Assembly (NCBI RefSeq): GCF_032854445.1
Contig: NC_088295.1
Location: 72,692,028-72,756,027 of the forward strand
Direction of reading: 5' to 3'
DNA from: Liolophura sinensis
Lineage: Eukaryota > Mollusca > Polyplacophora > Chitonida > Chitonidae
Length of the DNA stretch: 64,000 nt
How positions within the stretch are numbered: position 1 is the stretch's first letter; every line of letters begins with the position of its first letter. The position numbers and the translations under genes are program-made. Below are positions 37,125 through 49,100 of this stretch, piece after piece. A model generated the notes under the pieces. That model worked only from the letters and a program-made list of their open reading frames with translations, did no database searches and was not told where the DNA came from.

Positions 37125-39095
37125 GAGGGGGGCTAGGTACAGTCTGTCAGGGTTATGTCATATAGAGGGCAGCACATGCAAAACCAGGGGGAATAACCCC
37201 ACTTTTACTGCTCAGTGGACTCGATAGCTGCTGTGACTTGACATTGAAGCTGAACTTAAGCAAAGCAGACATATGGTGTTCAAACTATAGTGCTACTAGG
37301 CCACAGTGTGCGCACTGCAAGGCAAGTGTGACTTGGTAAACTATAGATTAAACACACTGGTAGAATCAAAACTTCCATATTACCATTTTTCCTTTTTTCA
37401 CCAAGCATGTTAACATGATTGAGCATTTCTGTTGTTCCTATGAATTGGTACCCTATTCTCAGGGGCATATGATAGTATCTCATCAGTATGCATACAGTGA
37501 TATAGTTTCTACAGTACAGTGCTGATGTGGTCTGGTCCAACTCGCACAAAGGGATTGTGGCTACAATTACAGTAAGATACAGCCCTGAAGAAGTGCTTAA
37601 TTTGACTCCTGTGGTCAATATGAAAGGACAATGTACCAGTCAGTAAATTTCCCTTCCCTTCATTGATATTGTTGTGATTCAAAAGGTAAAATAACACATA
37701 GGAGATTTTGTTATTTACTTTGACCAAAACTCCTGTTTATTTTTGTCTGGAGCCTGACTATTTTACAAAAAGATAATGAAAGCTCTAAAGACAAGCATCC
37801 ATACTTCATGTTAAGTTTGGGATTATAGTAAATATTCACAATGTGTTTATGATATGTAGACGATCATAGTTTTTGATTGTAAGTTTTCCTGGTTTACAGT
37901 CTCGCTCACAAAAGAGGTGTCGATTGTAACTTAGAGCTACAATCGCAATTTTGTTGTGCACAATGAGCCTACAATCCCATTGTGCTAGCGGACTCTGGTT
38001 CCCACTTTATAGTGCTGCCATTCGGTTGTTACCTCTGTGGAATGGTGACCTGGTAACAAGATTTTAGTTACAAATGCAGTTCCATGCCGACTTGTTTATA
38101 CAGTTTTGTTTGTTACTTCAAATAAATTGTTACATGTAATGGGGGGAGTGGGGAAGAAGTGCTACTGTAAAATATCATGAAAAAGGCTTTCTGGATTGTA
38201 TTTTGAAGACTTCTATCAGACAAGGCCTTTAAATTATCCTCTTTATCAAGACCAGGGCATTTCTTCAAATCCATCAGAAGTGATGTGAAAACTGTAAGAC
38301 TACCACAGTAGTGTCCAAGCTGAAGTGCTGAAATATTAACATAGTACTGCCATAACATAGTATCAGAGCTGTAGTGCTGTCATGACATGTTCTAGTGCTG
38401 TCATGGTATGGTATTAGAGATTAGATGATATCATGGTGTCAAAAAAAGTGCTGCCATGACTTGGTGTTAAGATCTGTAGTACTGCCATGGCGTGGTATTA
38501 GAGTTCAGTACTCCCATGACATCATGGTGTCAAAACAATAGTGCTACCATGGCGTTAGTCCAAACTTTGGTTCTGCCATTTTCAGAACAATTGTTCTGTG
38601 GATCAAGGAATATAATTCTGCCGCATGATAGGTTCATGACTACAAATCCATGTTGAATTCTTGAGTATGGTAAACAAGTAAACAACAGTCAAATAAATAA
38701 TAAATAAATGCAATGTCATGTTCAGAGTGGAGACTGCCCAGCACCACCTAACAGAGAGTTTCAGGTTATATCTAATGTCTCAGACAAGAGTTCAAACCGA
38801 GCTCAAGTTAGTGAATTAATTCAGACACATTCTTGACCTGTTTCTGAGGTCATTTTGTTTTAAATATTGCCCTGTTTTGTGTGTTAAGATTGCCTTCCAG
38901 TATCCTTTTTCAGCATCTTTTTAGATTTTAAGAGAAAAACCAGGTGAAAAGTGTTGCCCTTTAGACCCATTGACTCTGTCTAAGCCATCTGTTTTGGTTT
39001 GTTGTAATGAAATGAGTTTGTGTACAGAGAAACTTGTGCATGGTGGGATCGGCCAAAAGTCCAGCAAGAAATAAAACCTTTTGGATTATTAAAGG
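37125..39095 (+). other. PA2G4: PA2G4 3' UTR with two candidate poly(A) signals
   Basis: No further coding sequence follows the TAA. AATAAA occurs at 38121-38126 (about 1 kb UTR) and at 39070-39075 (about 1.95 kb), the latter followed by a T/G-rich stretch. AATAAA hits near 38695-38708 look like the tail of a SINE remnant. A small perfect hairpin (CGATTGTA / TACAATCG) sits at about 37921-37946, and a degenerate tandem repeat at 38335-38580. Which site is used cannot be told. Confidence 0.5.
38335..38580 (+). repeat. Degenerate tandem repeat in PA2G4 3' UTR
   Basis: Seven or so loose copies of 'tagtgctgccatgacatggt' with variable spacers ('attagag', 'gtcaaaa') fill the stretch. Spacing varies from about 21 to 50 bp, so this is a decayed minisatellite rather than a clean array. 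Confidence 0.6.
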
Positions 39096-39160
39096 CTGTT
39101 TACTTATTTGTTATGTCATTCTTTTAAAAGTTATTTAATCAGATGAGTTTTTGTGTTTCA

Positions 39161-39303
39161 GGGCCCATTTTCACAACGATGTACATGTATGATAATCGCA
39201 CATATAGGACAATGGCATGGTAATAGCGACGTACAGAAGATTGTACATGTACGCCAAATGTACGATGAAAAAAATGCCGAACACAGCTTTGTGAAACGCG
39301 GCC
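39161..39303. repeat. Fold-back element with 'ttcacaa' ends
   Basis: GGGCCCATTTTCACAACGAT at the left and TTTGTGAAACGCGGCC at the right are inverted relative to each other. Between them are further complementary pieces (GATGTACATGTA / TGTACATGTACG). It resembles the ends of 15691-15915. Confidence 0.45.
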
Positions 39304-39399
39304 TTAATTGCTGTACGCAACCAAAAATTTTATTAATGACTAAGGTGCTCCTGTTGGTCTCGGAAAGTTGTTTGGAAGCGAGTTTGTTTAGAAGGTAGA

Positions 39400-39465
39400 A
39401 CTATATCCCACTGTAAAAATGCAATTTTCTGCACCAAAAGTATTGTCATAACTGTCATGTGGCTT
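39400..39465 (+). repeat. Interspersed repeat family B, short remnant
   Basis: 'actatatcccactgtaaaaa', 'aattttctgcaccaaaagta' and 'tgtcataactgtcatg' follow family B order and spacing in a diverged form. Confidence 0.35.
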
Positions 39466-40124
39466 AAACAAATTAAGTCTTGTTTTCAGCGAAGTTTTAG
39501 GTCAAAAACAGATATTAATCAGTGTTTAGTACCTGTGTCTGTAAATGTGGATGGGTTTGGTTGGCAAAGCAGTCTAGGCTTTCTCCATGTAGATAAGCTG
39601 AAAATCCAAGTAAACTTTCTCCGTTATTTTTAATTCAACTGCCGATGGACTGGAAATCTTGAGTATCAAACCCTCCTGGCATCCAGACTACCCTTTAGCG
39701 CACGGCTAGCTTGAGTTGCAGTGTTTATTCAAATCCATTTCCTCTAACTGTAATACACCCAAGCCTCCGTGTGATTGTCAGGCTCTCGGTGAGATGAACC
39801 GTGTGCTGTTCCAGTCATACCTGGCGACTGGAGGTGGTTTCATATTGAATGCCGTTGGTGGAGCATCGTTAACAACGCCGAAGACCACTTGTTCACTAAT
39901 ATGGCGTTCAAGTCACTAAGTCACACTAGAGGAAGTTAGTTTCTTCAGTAACTTGCGCAAGGGCAGTGGTTTACACTGCACTCTAGCTTTCTCCATCGAA
40001 AACACTCTAATGCTGTAAAAGACCAATCAAATAAATTAATTAAACGCTAGGCTCGTGTTTGAGTGGAAGACTCGAGGTTCAGTCCCGTGTGGAGTTATCA
40101 CTATACTTAATACGGTCATATCAG

Positions 40125-40440
40125 CTCGCTTGGTAAAAGAAGGGAGACAAAGTATAAAATACAGGCGTTACTTCCACAAAGCAAGGTTAAGCTTCATCAG
40201 AATGTTTCGATTTTTGTATTGGAAGTTGAAATTTTTACACATTTATCTTCATATAGCATTAATTAGGAGCTCCAACTATACTTTAAAAATGGCCGCCTTG
40301 GCCTATTAGCTCGCTTGATATAAGAAAAACGGGCGAAGTGTAAAATACAGTATCGTCCGAACCAATTTAATTTTAAAAAAAATTTACACATTTTTCTTCA
40401 GATAACATTAATGACGTGGTTCAAATTTTATTGTCTATAT
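40125..40440 (+). repeat. Diverged direct duplication (unit about 180 bp)
   Basis: 'agctcgcttggtaaaagaa' at 40125 recurs as 'agctcgcttgatataagaa' at 40308. In the same order, 'aagtataaaatacag' and 'tttacacatttatcttcata...cattaat' recur as 'aagtgtaaaatacag' and 'tttacacatttttcttcaga...cattaat'. Origin unknown. Confidence 0.5.
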
Positions 40441-42155
40441 GACCCTAAAATAATTTAACATTTTTCAGTTTATAGAACTAAAAAAAAAACTTTATAAAAT
40501 TTTTACACAAGATAGAAATGTCTATGTGAAATGACTACTTGTTTAACCCGATGTCCTCAACTCTATATAGCTTTTCGTCCGGCCTGCAACAAGGAAACAC
40601 CGTTGTGACGTGACTGAAATAATGTTCAAAACGACTGAAGTACATGTAAACCCGAGGAAAAACAAACCAGACCATCAAATCAAATTATCCAGCGTCAGCT
40701 CCGGAGCATTTTCTGAGACATGTTATTGCGCAGGGCAGTTGGAGGATTATAAGGTACGAGCCGCACGAATGTGGGGTCAACTGACTTAACGATTTACCGA
40801 CGTACCAATCAGCACTGAGCCACGCCGGCTATAGTGGTACATGCATTTAATGGTAGGTCCAATGGATCCGTTACTATCGGCTGGAAAACACTAGGTTTTA
40901 TACGATGAAGATGAATGGACTGTAACATAGTGGATGAAACGAATTTTCTCAACTCCGGCTAGAGCAAACCTATAATACTGAATCTTATTGCGGTAAATCC
41001 AAGCAGTACGGTGGTTTGTATTCCACAATGTTTTTCTCCCGAAAAAGGAAATTCTCACATTTCTCGAAAAACATATAAGAGAAATATCCTTACGTACAGT
41101 GTAAAACTCCAATCAAACAAGTAAATAAATAAACCCAATTAAACAAACATTCAAACCAACATATAGCTCATTACATACATTTCTGTTGAAATAACAATCA
41201 TGCACAGATCTGGACATATTGTCTACTTGAATGTGTTTCCCAGGAACATTTATATATGCATTTACGATAACCTGTACATCTATAAGGTAACAGGTGTATC
41301 TCAGTCCTAAACATTATTTCATAAATGGGTATCAAATCCATCGCATTTTATTTTTCTTCTTTAAAAATTCAATATTCGCATATAGATGGATACACCATAT
41401 GGTTTGCATGAACATGTATAAATATCATAGAACCTTTGTTTGATTTAATAGCCTCTTATCTTTATAGCGTTGTCGTTGTAAAAATAGATCTTCATATCCT
41501 ATGTAATGTAAGTTTTTTATACATAGTCTTCGTTACATGTATGCAATTTCCCATATCCAGGCCCGATTGTTATATAGATATATATTATTAGTGCGAAATA
41601 CATGCATCCAAGAACGCAGTGTAAAAACGAGCAAAATCAAATTTGGCACGTATATATGTGTTCAAAACCGAGCACGATATATACAGACAAATGTATATAT
41701 ACCCCTAAAAGGGATACAGGATCGACGCTGATTGACTGACTGTGGAGATAGGGCTTCTTGGGTTAAAATTGTTTCAGTCTTGGTCACGCTTGAATAAATG
41801 TACCATACCTACAATTCAGGTATAGCCCGTCAGAATATTTTCTGTATCCCTTGTTAAGTTCATTTGCGGGAAATTCATGTTACGTGTCGTACACATAGCG
41901 ACCATTTTCTATTGTTCATGTGAGCATGCAGCATCCATATATTAAGTGATGTTGTATTTATACTTATATATGCCGATCAGACAGAACCGTACATCAAATT
42001 AATATGCTAGGTGATGTTGCATTTTTACTTATATACAGCTCTATTTCAGAACAGAATGCACAGAAAAGAGATATGTTATAAGGTGATGGTGTGTCACATT
42101 CGACATAACATCCGATTGGTCTATCCGATTTATCATTTTTATGTTAAATCAGTGG

Positions 42156-42235
42156 AATATGTGCGCTATGTAATATGTGCGCTATGTAATATGTGCGCTA
42201 TGTAATATGTGCGCTACGTAATATGTGTGCTATAT
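42156..42235 (+). repeat. Tandem repeat, 16-bp unit, 5 copies
   Basis: AATATGTGCGCTATGT starts at 42156, 42172, 42188, 42204 and 42220. The first three copies are identical; the last two carry one to three changes each. Confidence 0.9.
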
Positions 42236-43761
42236 ATATAACGGAATAATCTGCTATACAACTGAAGAATAATTTGCTGCAATAACAGAATACATTCATT
42301 CTAGCAAGTTTATACAACAAACTTTTTGATAAATTTAACAGATTATTGTCCCTTTTTGAGGGCATGTAGATGTTCTTGCATGCATGGGTGATATCCTGCA
42401 AGTGTAATTTTAGGATTTTTAACGTTAACGACAACGGTTTACATACTGGAGCTCAGACACCACACACGTAGAGAACTGATAAAAATTAAGAAAAAAAAAT
42501 TAAAATTAAAATTTGTTTCATGATATTCCAGAAAAGAATGTAAGAATAAGCTTTTAATTAAAACTTTATGACTTGGAGTCCCAAAGGTTCTGTAGATTCT
42601 CCTGAACCAAGGCAAGCGGAAGCGGATCGTGATTTAAAATTATATATATATATCACATGAGACACCATTAAACATTGTCCAGGAAAATTTTTCTCATTGT
42701 GCCGTACGTCTTCTACCACTTAGGTGATGTTGAGTCGTTGCAAATGTACAACAGGCTGGAGATCATATTTCTTTGGTTTAAATGCTGGTTTTAGGGTCAC
42801 TTTCCTGGCGGATATCGTCGCCCATCAAATCAGTGTTTTATTTTTTTAACACATGAATATTTTTGATAGATAATGGCAGTGGGTTGGTATGCTATTTACA
42901 TATGTACATGAGTCAATTACTGGAATTAATCCTTTTTGGGGTAGTATGTATATAGCTTACTGTATAGGTTCAAATGCTGCCATGGTTATTTAACAGAAAG
43001 GGGATAATTTTCTTTGGTCCTATGGGTCTTCTTATTGTTTTTCCTGTCTTCTTTGGTTGATTTCCTTTTGTATTTCCAGTTTTTATTCGTGGCCTCCCAT
43101 GGGAGGAGATTACCTGCAGAACAGGGAATTTATAAGTACAAAGAGTCACGTGACCTGTCAACAAGAACAGCGCCATCTATTCTCGTATAATAATATGTAC
43201 ATTTGTACATAATATATGCATGTAAAGATAAACAGTTTGTAACATTATGACAGTATCTTTTCATCCCCGTCATTGCCACATATATCTAGCTTTATTTTCA
43301 TCACAGTTTAGGTTATAATTTATAGGTTTTGCTGTGTTTAGTTATGCATTGGCAATTATTTACTTCCAATTTTCCGGAACCAGCGTGCATTTCACTCTGA
43401 CTTGAAACTGATGTGTATGTTTAGTATTTCCCACGTTTTGCCAAATTATCGATCTCTTCACTTGTCACGCAAGCCGGCTAACTGTGGATTGGATGAACCG
43501 GTCTGCCCACACCTTTCTTCAACCTTCAGCAGCAAAACCACAACAAAGCCACTGAGCAGTCCTTCAGGTAAATGTGCAAGCACCAAACCCTGTAAGATTG
43601 CCGCTGGCCCACTTGTGAGACGTTATAGTGGTAAACTTCGATGGTACATAATGTTGACAACTGTTACAGTGAATTAGCCTTTTACCCAGTTTTCTTCAAG
43701 CGTTACATACACCCAAGTTTTATCTAATTCATAGTTTCAAGCCCCCGTGTTCCTGAGAAAG

Positions 43762-44022
43762 GTTTATTTATTTATTATATTGGTGTTTTACGCCGTAAGG
43801 TACTCAAGAATACTTCACTTATACGACGGCAGCCAGTAGAAACTAGGCAGAGCCCGGGGGAGACCCACGAACATCCGCAGGTTCTTGGCAGGCCTTCACA
43901 CGTATACCGCCTGAGAGGGAGCCAGCATGAGCTGGACTTGAAGTCACAGCAATCGCGTTGGTGGGAGGCTTCTCAGTCATTGCGCCGTGCTGGTATGCTT
44001 ACCCCTTCGTTACGGACTCCCT
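43762..44022 (-). mobile_element. tRNA-derived SINE, near full length
   Basis: It runs from TTTATTTATTTAT and 'ttggtgttttacgccgtaag' through 'ttcacttatacgacggcagc', 'ggcagagcccgggggagacc' and 'gagctggacttgaagtcaca' to 'cgttacggactccc' (decayed head complement). Confidence 0.85.
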
Positions 44023-45840
44023 CGTTCATTGTAAAGAGTAGGAGGCGATAAATAACATGGAGCGATAAATTAGCGAAATGATTTTTGCGGATTCATAAAG
44101 TTCAAAGTACTACATTGAGATGGAACAATCATATTTAAAGAGTACATCCTAATTACATTTCCAGAAAGAAATTCTAACCTAAAAGCTATATTTTTCATTT
44201 TTTATGCTAAAATTTTCTTCGATGAGTATCTCACGTCGGTTATAGAGCCATTTCAGCCAAGATTCTTCTATCCATGAATGGAAAAAGAAAAGTACCCTGT
44301 CCAGCAAAACACGCGTTGTTTCATACACCATGCATGACTTTTCTCAGATCTTCAAATAATCCTGCTAATACCGAGTGCTTAGAGAAACAAAATTTTCGGC
44401 AATTTCCGTACAAATTCCTGGAGTGACGTCATTTTTCTGGAGCGACGTCATTTTTCCTGGAGTGACGTAATCTGTGGCGTCTTCAATCACACTAAAGCTC
44501 ATTCACGGATGACGTGGCTTCTGAGCAGGAGACGTCAACTGGAATTTTGTGAAGTCATAGTAGCGTCAAATGGGCGTGACACCAAGAATTTGTACGGAAA
44601 TGACCAAACATTTTTTTTTTTGGACTGAATTGCACTACAGGGTCTTTGAATTGCCCAAGAAGCTTAACATATCTTTATGTGATAACGGTTTGTACATACT
44701 ATGTACCCATGTCGCATACTAGAAATTTTACCCTGAAATTAGCGTGCACCGGAATGGCTCTTTAAATTCTTTTTGCTTTCACATCGAGTACATTAGTCAC
44801 GTGACCAAACAGTGTGCTGATGATTGGTTCAGAGCAGCTGTGACATCACTGCAAAAATATGAATATACAGATCCTTCAAAAACAGATCTATACATGGCAC
44901 TCAGCTTAAAGACTGTCACACAAACTGAATACATAGGCCTTAGATGAAAGCCAAGTTAAACTAATCTCCCAAATCATTGCTAAAATGCTGAAACTATACT
45001 TTTGCTCAAAAAGAACTGATAGCACACTGGCAATGGTGCAAACGTGCATGTCTCAATCCGCTGCTTTGCAATGTGACAAAAAAAATAGAAAAAGAAAAGA
45101 AAGTTGGAACCGTTAACCACATATACGATAATTTCCCGGTAGAATATGTACATATTATTTTCATCGAATTAATATGTACACTCATTGTCATACAAAACAC
45201 TTGGGTTAAGCAAATATTGCACATTTCCACAGCACGTTATAAATCTGTTTATCACTTTAATTAATGATTTTGACCCAGAGTCCTACAAAACCTTTGCATG
45301 CTTGTGTTTTTGTATTTGCATGGCGGCCATGCAGTTTTATGGGTGAATTTTTCTTTGTGTTTGTACGAGGTGATTTAGTTGGAGGTGTTCGTTTATTTTT
45401 CGATTCCCATCCAGACCTGTTTTCGAGTGGGTGTGTTTGTGGTGGGAGGAGGTGTTGTCAATTATCCAAATTTGTTTGTAAAATAGTCGTTTAATGTTCA
45501 AAGTATCGGGTGAGGTCGGTTTAATTTCTTCGGCTGGGACTACACTTTAATACATGGCGCGCTCTTTGTAATCTGGAGGCCATGATGTGATGAAAGGCCT
45601 TGAACTGGCGCTGTGTAAAAGTACAGAGTTGACAGCGACCACTCAGTCTATAGATACACTGGCTGTTGAAAAAGCACACTGTGCCTATACCCAGTCGCAC
45701 AGACATTATTGATTGGTCTACATGCATGTACCAACGCTTGCCGCCCGCCAAGTCAGCGGCTTCTGTTACCGCCATGCCAGCAATACTAGGTGGGTGTACT
45801 GGTCACACTCTGGGAGCGCCCTCTGCATTATATGTGATAC
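44023..45840. other. Upstream flank of the bZIP gene
   Basis: Apart from the MITE-like element at 44398-44605 there is no recognisable gene. The final 500 bp are less AT-rich, as expected for a promoter-proximal region. Confidence 0.4.
44398..44605. mobile_element. MITE-like element with 30-bp terminal inverted repeats and CRE-like sites inside
   Basis: The left end GGCAATTTCCGTACAAATTC plus CTGGAGTGAC (44398-44427) is inverted at the right (44576-44605), matching at 24 or so of 30 positions. The interior begins with three near-repeats of 'ctggagtgacgtcattttt' carrying TGACGTCA (44423-44430), CGACGTCA (44443-44450) and TGACGTAA (44463-44470). GACGTGG and GACGTCAA follow further in. About 208 bp, with no coding capacity. 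A target duplication was not clear. Confidence 0.65.
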
Positions 45841-46130
45841 CACGTGACTGGTCAGTTAGTCATCTAACTAGTGGGACTGACCAAGGGGTGGTAGGGTAGG
45901 GCACGGTCATGTCGTGTAAATTAGATTGATCCATCGTATGTTTACCCTGTACATTGGATATTATTCACATATATCAATCGAAATGTATTGATGACGTAAC
46001 CTCCCCTCCAAGTTATTGCCTCAGGGACGAGGAATATATATATACTCTTGGCCTATCCCCCCTCCGTAGAATGGGCGAATCCATTGCGTATTCCGAACAA
46101 GGGCTTGTGTCAGCGGAGGCTTTGACGTAA
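45841..46130 (+). promoter_or_regulatory. Putative promoter of the bZIP gene: E-box, PAR-like sites, TATA
   Basis: A CACGTG E-box lies at 45841-45846. ATGACGTAAC at 45991-46000 matches nine of ten bases of the PAR-bZIP site RTTAYGTAAY. A TATA-like run lies at 46034-46044, and a second TGACGTAA at 46123-46130. The ATG follows at 46191, so a start near 46065 would leave a 5' UTR of about 125 nt. DBP/HLF/TEF and Pdp1 are known E-box-driven clock outputs; the same control here is only suggested. Confidence 0.4.
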
Positions 46131-46190
46131 TCGGTGATCACAGTTTTAGACCCATGTTTACTGGGGCTAAAATTGTAGTTTTTATTCGCC

Positions 46191-49100
46191 ATGGCCGAAG
46201 GATCGTATTATGACTACCAGGGAGGGATAGATCAGGGTGCAATTCCCCAAATTTCGAACTTTACCGGTCGTCCAGAAACAGCAAATTATGGTAAGTTTCG
46301 ATGGGTCTTTGTGGTCAGTGACTCCGTGTGCGGTAGCCATCTTGGAATGCTCCACATTTGCGGGGCTATTACATAATAGTCTATGTAATAGTGCGATGCG
46401 TTTACTGTACATTTTGGAGGCCACAGCATGTTCATAATCTGTGTGTGCCGATGTGTGCTGCAATGTGTAATCTAAGAAAAAAACTTCCTCTGTAGTTTAA
46501 GAGTACAAATTTACAAACCAGACACGCTGTACTGAAGGACGATGCCACAATACAGACAGGGTGAAAGGATGTCTGGATTCCACTGTGCACTGTTCAGTCT
46601 ACACTACAGTACATGTCGCCTAGCATAATAAACCATGTACCAGTGTGTGTGTTTGCTGTCCATCGCCCAGATTTGCTTTATCACAACAAATTAGCTGTAT
46701 GGAAAAACACATGCTATTTCAAGAAAAACACTAAATAGTTTCATATTTAGAAAAGTTTTAAAATCACAATTAAAGCGAGTAAAAATACAGTTTTTGTATA
46801 GGCTTTCAAGGCAATAATAATACAGATACATTTATTGATTCACAAATTTGCTACTTGAAGAATACATTTGTGGAGCAGGGGAAAAGTGGATCTGTGCTTC
46901 TGTAGCATTCCAAGAATTAAAATATATATTCAGTATGGTAAATATTTGGCAAAATGTAAACAGCAGTAAAAGGACTTTGACATGTCTTCATTTGTGTAAA
47001 CATTTTTTATTAATGTTATGGGAATTTCTTCAGAATACAATCTAGAGCTTTATGTACAATGGCATCAATATTTTGCATTAATCTTTAATCTACATATGGA
47101 TGCAAAAGGAACATCTTATGATCATCAGTGACAGTCAAACCTTAAAAGTATACAGAAAAAATATGTAAGGATGTTAGGAATGGATAGAAAGAAAAGGCTA
47201 GTGATCATAATGTGTTTTATTTGAGGTGTAATTCTTAAAGTGATACTTTTAGATTGAAAAGTGTTTTAGAATTTTCAGTTCTGTTTCAAATTTAGGAATA
47301 TTTGGAGTTAAAATGTAAAATCCAGTGAGCTGTCATGCAGATTAATGTGTTTTAGGTTATAGTGCTAGTGTAATGGAGCCCAATGTACTTGACAAAAATC
47401 ATTTTAACTTGTATTATTTAGCATAAGCCATAATAATGAGAGCTGCACTTTGAGGTAATGATCCAGGTGTAACAGAAGACAGCTTCTGTTAGATTTAAGT
47501 GTTCTTGATGATTAAAGTTTTGTACAAAAGTTTTTGAAGTTAAAAGTGTATTCATACTGTATTTAAATAGGAGAGGAAAAGTGAAAATTTGCATTAGCTT
47601 TGTCACACAACCAGATGTTAGAGTGCTGTAAAAATGACATGCTTAAATATATAGACATTTTTTTTACCCTGAGAATTTTTTTTAATCATGTAATTTTTAC
47701 GTCTTCCTAAGTATTACATAATCATCATTTCCATGTATAACATTTACAAGTCTTTAAAACAATCATTTTGAAAGAGTTACTTCCCCTTTCAGCCCCTAGA
47801 TAAGACATACATGTAGTACTTCTGAGATAGGAGCTTAGTATGGTAAGCTTGTTTTACTTATCTCTGTTTAAAGAGGACGTTTATGTTTCTGGGAGATACG
47901 TCATCAATTTTGTTATGTTATATTTTAATTCATTTACAGGTAATATCATGTGAAAAAAAATACCTTTATATCACTGTAGATATTGGTTCATTAAGTTAAC
48001 ATTATTTATTAAATAAACAAGCTTCAAATTGTTCAAGTGCCGGCTGGCTGTGACTATCAGGCCCTTGACCAATGAAGTGGCGTGTGCAAATCCAGCTCGC
48101 TGTTTTGGTTGCAGTTTTAAGTCAGGATATTTGTCAGGTAACTGACAAGGGTTTGTGGTTTCCTTCACCCATAAAAAATTTCTTGAACATAGCATTAGAC
48201 ACCAATCAAATAAATAAATAGATAGGCCTGAATAAATAAAGCTGTCTTATTAGTTAGGGATATAGCACAAATTTGGCTCACTTTTCCAGACCCTGTTGGT
48301 CACAGCAAAGCTGGTCCTGGATTCTACACAGAGCAGTTCCCCGGAGTGTCTGGGAGCCTTAATGGACCTGAGGGGATGATCAGTGCCTCAGACATGGCTG
48401 GTGTGTCGGGTCAGGACATGAGTATGGCGCAGTTGATGATGCCACCATCTGCAGCTGAAGCTATGTACGAGGCCCATATGAGGGGCTATGCCATAAAGAG
48501 TGAAAAGGGAATGCCTCCCACCCCACCAGGTACGTCTGTAATCCTTGTTGTCTTAGTGGTGAGGGTTAGCCTGTTGGTGATATGTGCTTTTGTTGTTTGT
48601 TTTTCTTAGTCTATAACATTTTTAGCCAGAAAAGTGCAAAACAAGTTGATATAATTCAGAGTTATCATACAGATTTGCGCAATCAATGAAACGATGTTAA
48701 CCCTTTGGATTGAACAGGTAGCCCTGACGATCCTAAGGTATTGCCCCCAATGGGTGGTCCTCAGCACAGCCATCATCAACTCGCCCACAGCCAGCACGCA
48801 CAAGCCTCCCTGATGGGTCATCACCCCCCATCGGGGCACCACTCGGCCCCTGACCAACAGTCCCAGCTTGGCTCCGTCTCCCAGGCCGCCATGTCAGCCA
48901 TGCAGCAGCACTACCTGGCTAAACCTGTGCCAATGAGACGGCTGTCCGAAAAGAGGATAGCACAGGCCAGGGCCTGTATCAACTCCGTCACATCGGCCAT
49001 GATTGCCTCTGATCCCCTGGGAGATTCCGCTTACTGTGAGTTTTAGTAACTTTTCAGGACAAAGATAAATTACTCAACAAGCACAAACTTGCAGTAGTTG

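Larger units (their letters stand above)
39304..43760. other. Gene-poor interval between PA2G4 and the bZIP gene
   Basis: No gene is supported on either strand. It contains SINE-like remnants around 39640-40040, a diverged direct duplication (40125-40440), a 16-bp tandem repeat (42156-42235) and a short TA run near 42641. Open frames are short, overlapping and unlike known proteins. Confidence 0.45.

Noticed and set aside
37280-37618. 112-codon antisense frame in the PA2G4 3' UTR
   Set aside because: No recognisable domains, and it sits in a UTR; a chance frame.
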